Part shown: piece after piece, positions 51,557-62,406 of the stretch
Numbering within the stretch: position 1 is the stretch's first letter
Layout: every line of letters starts with the position of its first letter
NCBI RefSeq assembly: GCF_014066305.1
Contig: NW_023501095.1
Coordinates: 179,001-243,000, forward strand
Length of the DNA stretch: 64,000 nucleotides
DNA from: Letharia columbiana
Lineage: Eukaryota > Ascomycota > Lecanoromycetes > Lecanorales > Parmeliaceae
Direction of reading: 5' to 3'
The notes under the pieces: model-generated
What the model was told of the DNA's origin: nothing
Seen by the model: only the letters and a program-made list of their open reading frames with translations
Database searches by the model: none
Made by a program: the position numbers and the translations under genes

Positions 51557-54500
51557 CTATTCCCGGACGCCCCTTCCGGTCTCAAGGCCTAGCAACCTGA
51601 TCCTTTCCCTCGCTTTCCACTCGTCCAGCGTACCAGCTTTCACATCAGGAGAGCCCGATCCCTCAGCCGGCGTATCATTGGGACCAATGGTTCCACTGGC
51701 CCTGCGGGGTGGAACAGACGCTTCTTCCAAGGCTTCGTCAGAAAACTCCGTTGGCCATTTAGTGTCATAGTCCCTTGGATTAAAAGGTGGGCTTTCGGGG
51801 TGGATGTAAAGCTCAATTGGTCGTCCCGATTGAGGCTGGATACAATCCTGGTATTCCCTCGCCCAGTCCTGCGACTGTTTTCTCGATACTTGGCCTGACT
51901 GAGGACCGCCCGTCTGCGTGTCGCTCGGCGGCTCACTTGCCTTTCTGACGTGATCTTCCAACTGGAGCTTTGTGGTAATATCGGGCGACGGCATTGGTGG
52001 CGAGATACTACCCAGCATTTCTAATTCGGGATACTCCAACCCACCACCCTCGGAAATACTCGAGCGGTTGCCACGAGCCTCATCGGCAAGGCGTCTCTGC
52101 AACTCCTGGCTCTGGCTTTTGTAGAGGTTGCTTATGGTCGAAAGTAATTGTTTGCCGAAAGTCATACGGTTTGTCTTCCATTTCTTGCCGTTGCTCAAGG
52201 GAGAGGATCCGTGTTCTGAAGAGACTTTAGGCTCAGTGCCTGGCGGGGTAATGGCGAAGTCACGGGAATACACTTGGTCTGATTCTCCAGCCGGAGATGT
52301 AGACCGCTCAGGGCGAGTGTGGGATGGGTAGCGTGCCCACGATGATGCTCGAATCGTAGAGGGAGATTTCTTAAAACCTTCGCGCGTGGGCCTTTTGCGA
52401 GTATTTGCTCTCCTTGGAGGCAGAGCGTATGCGCCCAAATGTGCTTGCAGATGCGCTCCTTCCAATGGTTCTGGTACTCGGCGGTCCTGTGTACGCAGAA
52501 AGGATGAACGTTTCCGAGCCTTTTGTTCAATTGAGACTACTGTCTTGGGGTCAAGCTGTCTTGGCTCAACCGAATCTGGGGACGTACTTCCAATCCTGGT
52601 GTGCGAAATAGCTTTGTCTTCCTGCGAATGTTCCCGAAGCGCCCTCTCCCATATAGATGTGGCATCTTCTTTAGTAGGAGATCTAGCACCATCAAGGTTG
52701 CTGACTCGGCGTCGTGGAGGGTTTGTGAGGGCCAACTCGGCAGAGATCCGCTCCAAGTCCTCTCTAAACCGACTGTTTTTGGGTAGTGTGTTTGCCCTCG
52801 GCATTGGGGAGATGCGTGTCTCGGCTGCCGCAAGCTCGCGGTTCATCAGGCTTTCATTGCTCGAGTGATAGCTTGTCTCTACTGTGCGTCGTTCAAGGTT
52901 GTCTAGATCGACTGACTTGGGCCTCGATGCAGGAACACTTATGATTTCTTCGCTGGACTGGAACACCTCGAGTGGATACAATCTGTCTGAGAGGCTGTGG
53001 AAATGCAGCCTTGAGTCTGGTGGGCTGGGGGGCAAACTTCCCGAACTGTAGACCGAGGAAGACGTGGGGTGAGTTGCTGGAGTCTTGAATTGCTTACCAC
53101 CGCTGGACGCCGAGCTCGATACTTGACTTCGAGGTATAACAGAAAACATTCGTGAGCTACTGCCACTCGTATAACTCCGATCCCGCCTGGGATGCTCCAA
53201 TTGAGGTAAAGAGACGGAAGGCAGCAGAGGCCTAGATGCCAGGCGTTGAGGTATGTGCATGTTGAAGAGATGGACAGGGTCATTTCCTTCTGAGCGACCC
53301 CTTTGTCTGGCGAGAGATCCAGCTTCTTCAGACGTTGGTGGGCTGTAACCTTTTCCATCCGTACCCCCGAACGACATCTCCTCGCTACCAGGGCTGCAAC
53401 AATGTCCATTTGGGGAGCTGGAGTGGGTGTCGGTAGTGGAGTGGGTATTGCTGTGCTTGGAATGGACTGGATGCCCCCATAGCCCTGAGGTCCCGTGAAG
53501 CAATTGCTCGCTAGCCGGTCGTATCCTGGTGTCGTAGACTCCTGGAAGTCTCGCAGAACCTAAGGTGCTTCTGTGTGTCTCGTTCGCTTCGTTTGACGAA
53601 GCACCTTGGCGAATATCGGCAAACGAAAGCCGCCAGTCTCCTCCGGCCGCTGAGTCGCGGACTGTCTTGAGATACATTGGCGGCAGATCTGGCGCTGATG
53701 ATACTCCAGGCGTGTTCAAGAACTCGGGATTCGCCACGTCAATCTGCAAAGCCTTGGTTGAAGATGGCACATGTAAGATAGTATTCGACCGACCTAGGGG
53801 TGAATGTGATCGAGTCTTTAGCACTCGTATGGGACTATCGTCGTCACGAAAGTTGTACTTCTGCGTAATACTTGCTCTCCGGGCGTTCTCGACTTTTGAG
53901 TCGACGGCCTGTTCCTCGGACTCCCTTGCCAGGTTGCTGCCTCTCTGGACCAACATTCGAGAAAGGGCCACAGCGGTGTTCTTGGGCGCATAGACTTGAG
54001 ACAGAGTTCGCGGGTCCAGCTCGGCATATGCTGACGGAGACTCTGACCTTCTAATGGCGTGGCTGAGGTGTTTTGGACTGATTTGAATAGAGCCTTCATG
54101 TCGACCCCAAGTGCCTTTAGGAGTCTTGATCGGCACTGCATCTTCATCGTAGCTACCGTCACTGATCTTGCTGCCTTCATCGATATCCTCTTGCACCCTT
54201 TGATGAAGAGCACGCTTCAGCTCTTCCCGCCGTTGATATCCATCTTCGCTGAGGCTGCTATTCAGCCTCGTCTTTGAACTCCGCTTGGACATGCCAGAAT
54301 CGCGTGACATCCTTTTTCGAACCTTGCTTGCAACGTCGTGAAGCCGGCGATTACTACCCCTACGATGAACACCTGATTCCGTCTCATGTGCTGGAGCCAT
54401 GTCATTTCCCGATGCTGTGGAAAATTCATGGGCAACGTCGTTTTTGGTAGCTGAAGCAAGACTTTCGGCAATGGGTTGAGCATTTGAGACATTCTCGTGA

Positions 54501-54631
54501 CTCGCGGCTCGCGACGGAGTATGACTTGATAAGGCGAATCTTTCTCCTGTCCGCGAGATGTCAGTCAGTACGGCCGGTTGAGGCTCTGGGGATACGGCCC
54601 GCCGGAAGCTACAACAATTGAAAGGGGCCAT
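51557..54631 (-). CDS. Large disordered fungal protein of unknown function (1024 aa)
   Basis: An uninterrupted minus-strand frame of 1024 codons starting MAPFNCCSFRRAVSPEPQP; the start context is GGCCATGG (read in gene sense, CCCCTTTCAATTG follows within the frame). The composition is Ser, Pro, Arg, Glu and Gly rich, without membrane segments or a recognised domain. More ordered-looking conserved patches are about residues 90-150 (basic, then REELKRALHQRVQEDIDEG), a helix-like SPTKEDATSIWERALREHSQ near the middle-to-end, FGKQLLSTISNLYKSQSQEL, and an acidic/aromatic C-terminal patch RPIELYIHPESPPFNPRDYD. The two Cys near the N-terminus could be acylated (inference). The pattern is like scaffold or regulatory proteins of filamentous ascomycetes, but I cannot name a function. 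The gene lies between the minisatellite and a tandem duplication; no intron is needed. Confidence 0.75.
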   Translation of the reverse strand: MAPFNCCSFRRAVSPEPQPAVLTDISRTGERFALSSHTPSRAASHENVSNAQPIAESLASATKNDVAHEFSTASGNDMAPAHETESGVHRRGSNRRLHDVASKVRKRMSRDSGMSKRSSKTRLNSSLSEDGYQRREELKRALHQRVQEDIDEGSKISDGSYDEDAVPIKTPKGTWGRHEGSIQISPKHLSHAIRRSESPSAYAELDPRTLSQVYAPKNTAVALSRMLVQRGSNLARESEEQAVDSKVENARRASITQKYNFRDDDSPIRVLKTRSHSPLGRSNTILHVPSSTKALQIDVANPEFLNTPGVSSAPDLPPMYLKTVRDSAAGGDWRLSFADIRQGASSNEANETHRSTLGSARLPGVYDTRIRPASEQLLHGTSGLWGHPVHSKHSNTHSTTDTHSSSPNGHCCSPGSEEMSFGGTDGKGYSPPTSEEAGSLARQRGRSEGNDPVHLFNMHIPQRLASRPLLPSVSLPQLEHPRRDRSYTSGSSSRMFSVIPRSQVSSSASSGGKQFKTPATHPTSSSVYSSGSLPPSPPDSRLHFHSLSDRLYPLEVFQSSEEIISVPASRPKSVDLDNLERRTVETSYHSSNESLMNRELAAAETRISPMPRANTLPKNSRFREDLERISAELALTNPPRRRVSNLDGARSPTKEDATSIWERALREHSQEDKAISHTRIGSTSPDSVEPRQLDPKTVVSIEQKARKRSSFLRTQDRRVPEPLEGAHLQAHLGAYALPPRRANTRKRPTREGFKKSPSTIRASSWARYPSHTRPERSTSPAGESDQVYSRDFAITPPGTEPKVSSEHGSSPLSNGKKWKTNRMTFGKQLLSTISNLYKSQSQELQRRLADEARGNRSSISEGGGLEYPELEMLGSISPPMPSPDITTKLQLEDHVRKASEPPSDTQTGGPQSGQVSRKQSQDWAREYQDCIQPQSGRPIELYIHPESPPFNPRDYDTKWPTEFSDEALEEASVPPRRASGTIGPNDTPAEGSGSPDVKAGTLDEWKARERIRLLGLETGRGVRE

Positions 54632-55308
54632 GGATGGATGTGAGCGGCAGTGATACAGAGAGAGGGGAATACAGCAGTGATGAAGAAACTTTCAAAATTA
54701 TTACTGTAAGGCTTTGCAATATAGTCAATGCTGATATGGATTGGCTTGCAATGCTGATTTCGTGTCTAATAGAAGAAAGAGGAGTAAAGAATTCCTGGTT
54801 GCCGTGTCTCTGCTCCTTCTTCTTTTCGGAAGAATTAGAATCATGGTACTGGACCAGGAATACACAGAATTACGGAAGTCGCAACTCTTCTTGATACCGA
54901 GCGAACATCGAAACCCCTTCATGCCGGTTAGAGGTCTGACGGAAGAAATGAAAACATTTGGGTCCCATAAATGTCACTTCAATTGTGATTATCTAGTTGC
55001 AGTTCTGAAGACCGCACTGTTTGTTACGACACCTGGTTGAGAGGGTATCAAAATGTACATCCGCTATGCCAGGTTGAAAGCGGCTCCAAACACCGCACTG
55101 TTTTTTTTACCGCAGGATACCCGGTTGAGAAGGTATCAAAAAATGTAGATCCGCTATGCCATGTTGAAAGCTGCAGGTCTATATCGCTTTTTGAAGGTCG
55201 CCAGCGGGCAACGCCAATTGTGTGATCGTTGAGATCAGGGTCATTAAGATAACCGCAATAAATTCATCGAGTCATGTTGTTGAACATTTAGTCATAACGC
55301 ATCAAGCC
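54632..55308. other. Intergenic region with an 81 bp tandem duplication
   Basis: It contains the upstream region of the 1024-aa gene and the 3' flank of MET6. ACCGCACTGT occurs at 55011 and 55092; the unit of 81-83 bases (with GGTTGAGARGGTATCAAAA and ATCCGCTATGCCA) is present twice, 55011-55174. The small open frames here are not credible as genes. Confidence 0.6.
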
Positions 55309-57812
55309 CTAAGAGGACTTTGAATACTTCTGCCGGTAGAACTTGGCAGCGTTGACCATGTTGGTCAAAGCAGCTTTGGTCTCCTTCCATTGACGGGTCT
55401 TCAGACCGCAATCAGGGTCAACCCAGAGTTGATCTGGCTTAAGGTATTGTAGCATTTCCTCGATCCTATCCTTGATCTCATCTTCGCTGGGGATACGAGG
55501 AGAGTGAATGTCGTAGACACCAGGGCCAATGTGCCTGGGGTAGGCTTCGTCGACGAACACTTTTAAGAGCTTTGCATCGCTCTTGCTGTTTTCGATACTG
55601 AGCACATCTGCGTCCAAGTCTGCAATGGCTTTGAAAAAGTCTTGAAACTCGGAATAGCAGAAGTGGGAGTGGATCTGGGTGGAATCTTGCACTCCAGCGA
55701 CGGAGAGGCGGAAGGACTTGACGGCCCATGAGAGGTAATTGTCACGCTCCAGACCTTGGCGGAGAGGCAGACCCTCACGAAGGGCAGGCTCATCGACCTG
55801 GATGACGTAGACTCCAGCAGATTCGAGGTCAACCACTTCATCACGCAGGGCAAGAGCCAATTGCTCGGCTTGTACTGACTGATGGATATCGTTGCGAGGG
55901 TATGACCATCTCAGACAGGTGATAGGGCCAGTGAGCATGCCCTTCATGGGTTTCTTTGAGATGGAGGCCGCATATTTCGACTCTTTAACGGTCATAGGCG
56001 CAGGACGGGATATATCGCCAACAATGATCGGAGGCCGTACGCAGCGAGAGCCGTAGCTCTGCACCCAACCGTGGGTGGTGAAGACGTATCCAGTAAGACG
56101 TTCGCCGAAGTATTGGACCATATCATTGCGCTCTGGCTCACCGTGCACGTAGACGTCGAGGCCGAGCTCTTCTTGGATCTTCACGACATCTTCTATCTCC
56201 CTCTCGATAAATTTCTCATACTCCTCCTCGGAGATCTCGCTTTTGGTCAACTTGTTCCTTTGGATTCGGATCTCCTTGGTTTGAGGGAAGGAGCCAATCG
56301 TGGTAGTAGGGAACAGGGGAAGGTTGAGCTTCTCCTGCTGCTGGGCAATGCGTATTGGGAATGGTGACTTTCTGTTGAACATCTCTTCGGTGATTTTTGA
56401 CTGGCGTTCCTTGACCTTGGGGTCGTTCGTACGCTTTGAGGTCGCTTTGGCTTCCATGGATTTGGCATTGGCTTCCAATTCCTCGCGTACGCTGGCAGGA
56501 CCATCAGTCACGGCCTTTGCAATGATGGCCAGCTCCTTAGTCTTCTCGACTGCAAAGCTAAACCAGTCTTTGACATCCTCATCCAACTTCTTCTCACTCG
56601 CAAGCGTATGGGGTGTATGGAGCAATGAACTCGAGCTGGCGACGATGACACGATCTTTGCCAAGCTTCTGCACTACCGTCTCGACGGTCTCAATAGCTTT
56701 CTTGAAGTTGGCTTTCCAAATGTTACGACCATCAACTACTCCGACAGACAGTAACTGCTTTTCGCCAAGAGCGCCGATGACAGTCTCGAGCTGTTCTGGG
56801 TTTCGAGCAAGGTCGATGTGAAGGCCATGCAGACTAGAGAATGATGGGAGGACATCGTAGTTGTGAACAATGTCGCCAAAGTAAGTAGCAACCACTAGTT
56901 CTGGGATCTTGCCGCCAAGGCTTGACAATTTTTCATAAGCTGGCTTGAAAGCATTCCTTACCTTTGGAGGCAAGTCGAGGACAAGGCAGGGCTCATCGAT
57001 TTGGACCGATTCAGCACCAGCTTCTTTCAGCTTGACCAATATCTCCTCATAGAGTGGGAGTAGCTTGTGTAGTAGACTGATTGGTACAACGTTCTGGTCG
57101 CGGTCTGCTTTGCCAATGGCAAGGAATGTCACTGGGCCAACGAGGACAGGACGTGTGATGATGCCTGCTTCTTTGGCCTCAAGGAACTCCGCTACAGGCT
57201 TGGGGTTTGATGAAAGCTTGAAGTTTTGTCCATCTTGGAATGTGGGCTTGACGTAATGATAATTCGAGTCGAACCATTTTACCATCTCCTGTACGACTGT
57301 AAGCAAGTTTCTAGAATCGTGATCAGGATGGAATTCAACGGACCAAACTGGGAACATCGACTGCGGCAGCTTCGGGTGTCTGAGGGCTCTGCAGGCCTCT
57401 ACCCATAGCGAAGAACTCATCGATTGGGTCCAGATTGTGTTTAGAGTACTTTTCGGGTATGGCCTGCGACTCCAATCAGCCATCAAACCCCATTCACGCA
57501 CACTGCGCACAGACGATGCCAACTCACCCCGAATAGCTGGATGTGGTCCAAGACATGGTCGTAGAATGAGAAGTCATTGCTGGGAATGATGTTGATGCCG
57601 GCCTCTTTCTGTATCTTCCAGTGCTCTCCACGGAGACGCTTTCCTTCGGCGAGAAGCTCTTTTTGTGATATCTTACCACCCCAATATGACTCTGTGGCTT
57701 TCTTGAGGTCTCGATTGACTCCCATGCGAGGGAATCCAAGAACGGAGCTGAAGGGATCTTGAGCAGGTGTCTCCGAGTACAAAGGGTGGATCTTTGCTTA
57801 CGATTGAACCAT
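55309..57812 (-). CDS. MET6: Cobalamin-independent methionine synthase (5-methyltetrahydropteroyltriglutamate-homocysteine S-methyltransferase)
   Basis: Makes methionine by moving the methyl group of 5-methyltetrahydrofolate polyglutamate to homocysteine, in the cytosol. Four exons on the minus strand: 57812-57802, 57747-57528, 57463-57344, 57288-55309, joined in phase to 776 residues, close to the usual 765-770. Start MVQSSVLGFPRMG is the family N-terminus; the first exon holds only 11 coding bases. Introns are 54, 64 and 55 bases; donors are GTAAGC, GTGAGT and the unusual GTCCGT. Family blocks seen: PSNDFSFYDHVLDH, DEPCLVLDLP, TTTIGSFPQTKEIR, HGEPERNDMVQYF, VIQVDEPALREGLPLR. Zinc ligands by comparison with E. 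coli MetE spacing: His659 and Cys661 (HSHFC), Glu683 (SIEN), Cys744 (DPDCG); all present. The start has a good context (GCCAAAATGG). It is divergent from the gene at 58325. Nothing suggests inactivation. Confidence 0.96.
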
Positions 57813-58324
57813 TTTGGCGGTCAGCTTTCGAAACAACTTGAAATGGAGCAGACGAGGTTTGAAGGATTGGAAGAGGGAATGTAGAGTGAAGATTGAATTA
57901 GAATGGTTATCAGAATGGTGATGAAGAGATAAAGGAAAACTGTTTGTAATAAGAAGGTGTGAGAGGTGAAAGTTGAGAAATGAGAGTGGAGAGATTCGAG
58001 GTGAGATTCGGCGAGATGTGTGAAGTTGAGACCGAGTGAGGCTATGTGTCTGTTTGTTAGCGCCCCACAAATTTCGTGCTTCCTCGGCCTTTTCATTCGC
58101 TTCGGACTCGAAGAGGATCAGCCGGTTATTCTAACCCTAATCTGTTATCGCCTTTGCAGGGATATTGCTGACACCAGCTGAGGTGATGATGGATTCATCG
58201 CATCCTTCATGCCTTTTCAAACTATTAGTCCTCAAGCCACTGCTACTTCATTGGCTCCCTACACAATTTTTAGTCTCTTCGCGTACACGGCTGGTATGAA
58301 ACAAAAGAATCGACAGTAATAACC
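57813..58324. promoter_or_regulatory. Divergent promoter region between MET6 and the reductase-like gene
   Basis: 512 bases. On the MET6 side, the 5' leader is CT-rich in gene sense (TTCAATCTTCACTCTACATT and similar). No TGACTCA-type Cpc1/Gcn4 site or other sulfur-control motif was found with confidence. Open frames of about 90 codons at 57798-58096 are leader sequence. Confidence 0.5.
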
Positions 58325-59330
58325 ATGCCGATCATTATCATCCCAACTTGGTGTCCGCCCTCCCGCGAGCATTGGGAGCTCGTCACATTCCTCTGGCAGT
58401 TCTTCCCGATCGTACGTTATGCCATCCGCAAAGGTCGAATGTCTTTCACTAATCCAAGCTACGCAGTTCACCTTGTTCCAATGGCTCGTCAAGTACTATC
58501 CCATGGGCAAGACCTCGACCGCATCTTCCTTCAATGTCCCCGGCAAGATTGGGTGGGCCACTATGGAGGCGCCTGGCTTCATCACCCTTTTGTACTTGAT
58601 GTACGCTCTGCCGAAGCAGGAGGGGATTGAGAGTCTTCCATTCACCAATTGGACTATGGCTAGTTTATTCGTGAGTACCCCCTCGCTGCCTTGAAGACAT
58701 TGATACTGTGTGTTTGATGTGTTGCTTACTCCTTGCGTTCCTAAGGCGATTCACTACATCTACCGCGCCCTCATCTCCCCACTGTTTCTGAATCCCTCAA
58801 TGTCACCTATCCACATTTCAGTCTGGGCTTCGGCGCTTAGTTTCCAACTGATTAATGCCACGTGCATTGGAGGCTGGCTCGGCGGATACGGCCCCACGAC
58901 ACAGGACGAATGGACCGGTGCTGCAATGAGACTTGAACTCGGCCTAATGATCTTTGCAGTTGGTCTCCTGGGCAACATGTATCACGACGATGAGTTGCGC
59001 GAGATCAGGAGGGCTGCAGCGCGGAATCAGGAGAGAAAGCAGAAGGCTCGGGGCGAGAAGGGTGACGGGAAAGGTGTCGAGAAGGTGTACATGGTCCCTG
59101 AGAATGGCCTCTTTCGTTTGGTGTTGTTTCCGCATTATCTATGTGAATGGATTGAGTGGGGTGGATTCTGGATGATTGGGGGAATGGCCTGTGTGCCTGC
59201 GAGGACGTTCTTAATCAATGAGGTGGCCACCATGTTGCCGAGGGCCCTTGATGGCAAGCAGTGGTATATCGAGAGATTTGGAAAGGAGAAGATAGGAAGC
59301 AGGAAGGCTATCATACCAGGCATACTATGA
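58325..59330 (+). CDS. Steroid 5-alpha-reductase family membrane protein
   Basis: Three exons, 58325-58411, 58467-58670 and 58746-59330, join in phase 0 to 291 residues. Introns: GTACGT...CAG, 55 bases with a CTAAT branch-like site, and GTGAGT...AAG, 75 bases. Motifs in order: WELVTFLWQFFPI, QWLVKYYPMGKTST, PGKIGWATMEAPGFITLLYL, then HYIYRALISPLFLNPSMSPI, NATCIGGWLGGYGPTT, MIFAVGLLGNMYHD, and the C-terminal GLFRLVLFPHYLCEWIEWGG with a final RKAIIPGIL. That C-terminal pattern (G-F-x-NPHYL-E-W, terminal RxxxxP) is the 3-oxo-5-alpha-steroid 4-dehydrogenase domain, which reduces a polyprenol, enoyl-CoA or steroid-type double bond with NADPH. Five or six hydrophobic segments indicate an ER membrane protein. 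Substrate cannot be read from sequence. A Lys/Arg/Glu-rich cytosolic loop lies around residues 170-205. Confidence 0.88.
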
Positions 59331-60411
59331 GATGGAGGGAGAGCTTTACCCACCCAGTCATGCCATTACACTGCGATGACGAGGCCGGCCGCTGTTCGAA
59401 CGTTCGGAGGTTGGATACTGGGAGAATGAGCCAATACAGTATCGAATTGATGAGTTTCAACCCCCGAGAAGATGGTACTAGGGACCAGAATACGTGCCCG
59501 AGCAGTGCCGTGTTAGAGCACTAGGCGCTGCTCTAAGAGCACTCTACACTACGACTCAACGCACGAATAGACACATGACCCATGGTCCAGAAATATGATG
59601 ACACGGGCCTGCTGTATCTTGACAATGTGACATTAAGATCAGGTGAACTTTCTTGACGTTTCGATTACGTAAAACGCATACTGTTTGTAGATAGTGGCAA
59701 CGAAGAAGGCGTGTCCATCGATGCATCAGTCTTGTAAACGACGTGCACACGCCTCCAAGAGCCTGGCTCAACCTGAATCAGTCTGTGCGAGCAGCCGCGA
59801 AGGAAGGGAATCTTTGATCTTCGCAAGGAGTGACACGGTTTGCTTAAAAGGGAGATAAGACAAGTGCTCCAAAGCCTAGAAGAGGGTGTGAGGATCCTTC
59901 TTCCATGGCGGCGCTCCGGATGTTGCAGTCGTGAGGCGTATGTATGTATGTAGATGGGAGTGCATGGGCATGTAGGTATGCAAGTCGGAGGTTTCGTAGA
60001 ACTGCCTACTTTTGTTAGACTATCCTCCGATCAATTCTCCGGCAGTAGTTCCGATTGAACTGAATTGTAATGTGAGCACTTGAGTTCATTTGGTGCATTG
60101 AAAAGACTCGTAAGAAGAACGACTCGCTTAGGACAACGAAGCGATCATCTGAACTTAGCCATGATTCATGGACTGCTACATCCTTCAGATTGGCTTCGAG
60201 GGAAATCCCTTTGTAAGAAAGTCGTTTGAGGCGTATGCACCTCCCAGCGCGCAGCTTGACCACAACTTTCGCTAGTGTATTTGAGGCCCCTTTTTACGCA
60301 CGCCACGTAGGACCCCTTTGCGACCCCAGCTCTGGATTGATTCATTTATCATGACACTAATGAGAGGAAAGCCTGATGAGCCAGAGGTGTGGAAAGAAAT
60401 CTCCACCCAAA
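59331..60411. other. Intergenic region
   Basis: No gene supported. It includes the 3' flank of the reductase-like gene and a TATG/GTAGG simple repeat at about 59938-59985. The 82-codon minus-strand frame at 60015-60263 lacks any family signature and is left out. Confidence 0.5.
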
Positions 60412-61322
60412 AAGGTATTATATATCTTATCTAATCTACTTAAAAGCTTACTTCTATTATAATAACGATATATCGATATATTTAATTTTACGCTTTTTAA
60501 TAATTATAGCGTAATTAATAATTAAAATATCGACTTTTTTTACTTTCTTAACTAGTTTCTCCTTAGACGTAAACGTATTTATTCGCTATCGCAATCTCTT
60601 AGTATTTTTATTTTAACTAAGCTTATTCTCCGCTTTTTATTTTAATTAAAAATCTAATCGCCATCTAACTAACTTATATTAAGACTCTTTAATATTATTA
60701 TTATTATTAGTATTTAATATTTATTATAATAAATTATTAGACTTAGTCTCTTCTACTTTAATTACTATAAAAAGATAAATTAATAGATATATATAAAAGA
60801 ATTAAAGGGCTTATATAAATATTTATAAATACTAAGCTATTCTTAGTTTTAATTAAAGCTCGTTTTATTAAAAAGTGCGTTAATTCTAGTAAGTATCGAT
60901 ATTAGAAATAAAGAGAATATATATCGCGCGTTATTTTAAATATATTATTATAGAGTTTAACTTAAAGAATAATTATTTCTATAAAGATAGTAAGACTTAA
61001 AGATAAGAAAGTAAGAATAAAATATACGAAAATTTTAATAAGTTATAATAATTTAGCGCTAGCTAAATTAGATAAAGATAATTACTTACTAATTTACTCT
61101 TTTAAATCTTTTATCTTTTAATCTATATAAGCTATAATAATAATTATAATTATTATAGAAGTAGCTAAGATTATATTAGATAATAGCGCTTAATAAGCGT
61201 AATTCGCTTAAGTTTAAATCTTTAAAATTAAAGAGAAAGCGCTTTATTAATATCTAATTTAAGTTAAATAATTTAAAGTAATCTAAAAATTTAATACGCG
61301 CGATAGATATCTAAGCTTTCCT
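60412..61322. repeat. Unknown repeat family R, partial third copy
   Basis: About 910 bases matching 21262-22165 inside the island (for example CTTACTTCTATTATAATAAC and TTATTCGCTATCG followed by ATCTCTTAG). It retains somewhat more C and G than the island copies, so it is less mutated. It is cut on the right exactly where the LTR at 61323 begins. Confidence 0.8.
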
Positions 61323-61494
61323 TCTCTTCTTCTGTCAGGACTAGCATAGGTACGATACCAGTATGGGTGAGGTAGATAGGATAATAAGGCTACCGAACTA
61401 TGTATGTGGGAAGGAGGCATGATATGGTAGGGGATGCCTCCGCCAAGGCCCGCTAGCCATAGGGCTGAGGGCTGAGTAGGGTACGCTCATAATA
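61323..61494 (-). repeat. LTR of a minus-strand retrotransposon
   Basis: On the plus strand it begins TGTCAGGACTAGCATAGG and ends about CGCTCATAATA. In element sense it therefore ends ...CCTGACA, with TG/CA ends partly mutated at the other side. Directly next to it, in element sense, is the purine tract AAGAGGGGGGA (complement of 61500-61511), the expected polypurine primer of a 3' LTR. It is about 172 bp and lightly mutated. Confidence 0.65.
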
Positions 61495-62406
61495 GTACTC
61501 CCCCCTCTTAAAGAGCCATGGCCCTCATGGCTGGTAGACCGGAGATGCACGCCTATCGCTTATCCTATATCTTCAAATATTTATAGTCCCGGCAAGCCTT
61601 AACTGAAGATGATTGAGATCCTGGAGATGTAGCTATGTCTTGCCTGCGTACCAGCAAGATTCTTCAAGTTCTTCTCCCGTCTAGCCTGCTTGCAATAGGC
61701 CTTAAAAAGAATTAAATAATTCTATCGCATGTATAGGTGTTGTGCTCGCTGAAAATCCATAAAAATAAAGAACTTTTTGATATTCGGGACTTTTAATATA
61801 ATATTCTTTCCTAGCGACGATAGTAGTAGTAATAGGCTTTATATAAATTCCCGCATTAGTCTTATTACTAGCTAAAGATATAGTAAGTATAGAAAGCTTA
61901 ATTGAAAGGAAATCGGTGGAAGAATGGATAAGTAATGATTATGATTATTGCGGTGATTTATAGTAACTTTTAAGTCGATATTCCAGCGTAAAGGATATTA
62001 ATGAAATGATGCAATGTGATTGATTAAGGTCTCCCGAACCGAACCGAGCCGTAGGCGCTAAAACTCTAAATTAACATCAAATGATTCTGGTGTGAGTTTC
62101 CCCATGGGATGTCATTTAGCCGAGAACGATCGAGGCTACCAACGGCGACAGTAAGGTCCATAGGTGACGCACTATGGCTTAGGAAGACCTTTATGCATAT
62201 GACAACAAGGGGGGCCTGATTAGTAGGTCTAATATGAGGTACTATTAAGTAATATAGGCCTGCGGAGTCGATTTGCGAATATAAAAAAACGAGGCCATTC
62301 TAAAGACATCGGACGGTTTTAATTCGTTTAAAAACGCGATGTTCGAGGATTTATTAGTGCCCCTATTAATTTCGAGTAGCTACTGCGTCTTTGATTATAG
62401 ATAGCC
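61495..62406 (-). other. 3' internal part of the minus-strand retroelement
   Basis: The polypurine tract is at 61500-61511. Further upstream in element sense, about 61600-61700, translation gives a basic helical stretch, AYCKQARREKNLKNLAGTQA. No reverse transcriptase or integrase motif is visible in the 900 bases between gag and LTR. Confidence 0.45.

Noticed and set aside
51483..51770. 95-codon plus-strand open frame
   Set aside because: Antisense to the end of the 1024-residue gene.
54634..55225. Small plus-strand open frames upstream of the 1024-residue gene
   Set aside because: Short, overlapping in different frames, partly inside the 81 bp duplication; no start context or family signal.
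57798..58096. Minus-strand open frames of about 90 codons
   Set aside because: They are the 5' leader of MET6; one ends in the true start region.
60015..60263. 82-codon minus-strand open frame
   Set aside because: No family signature and no supporting context; expected by chance in 1 kb of intergenic DNA.
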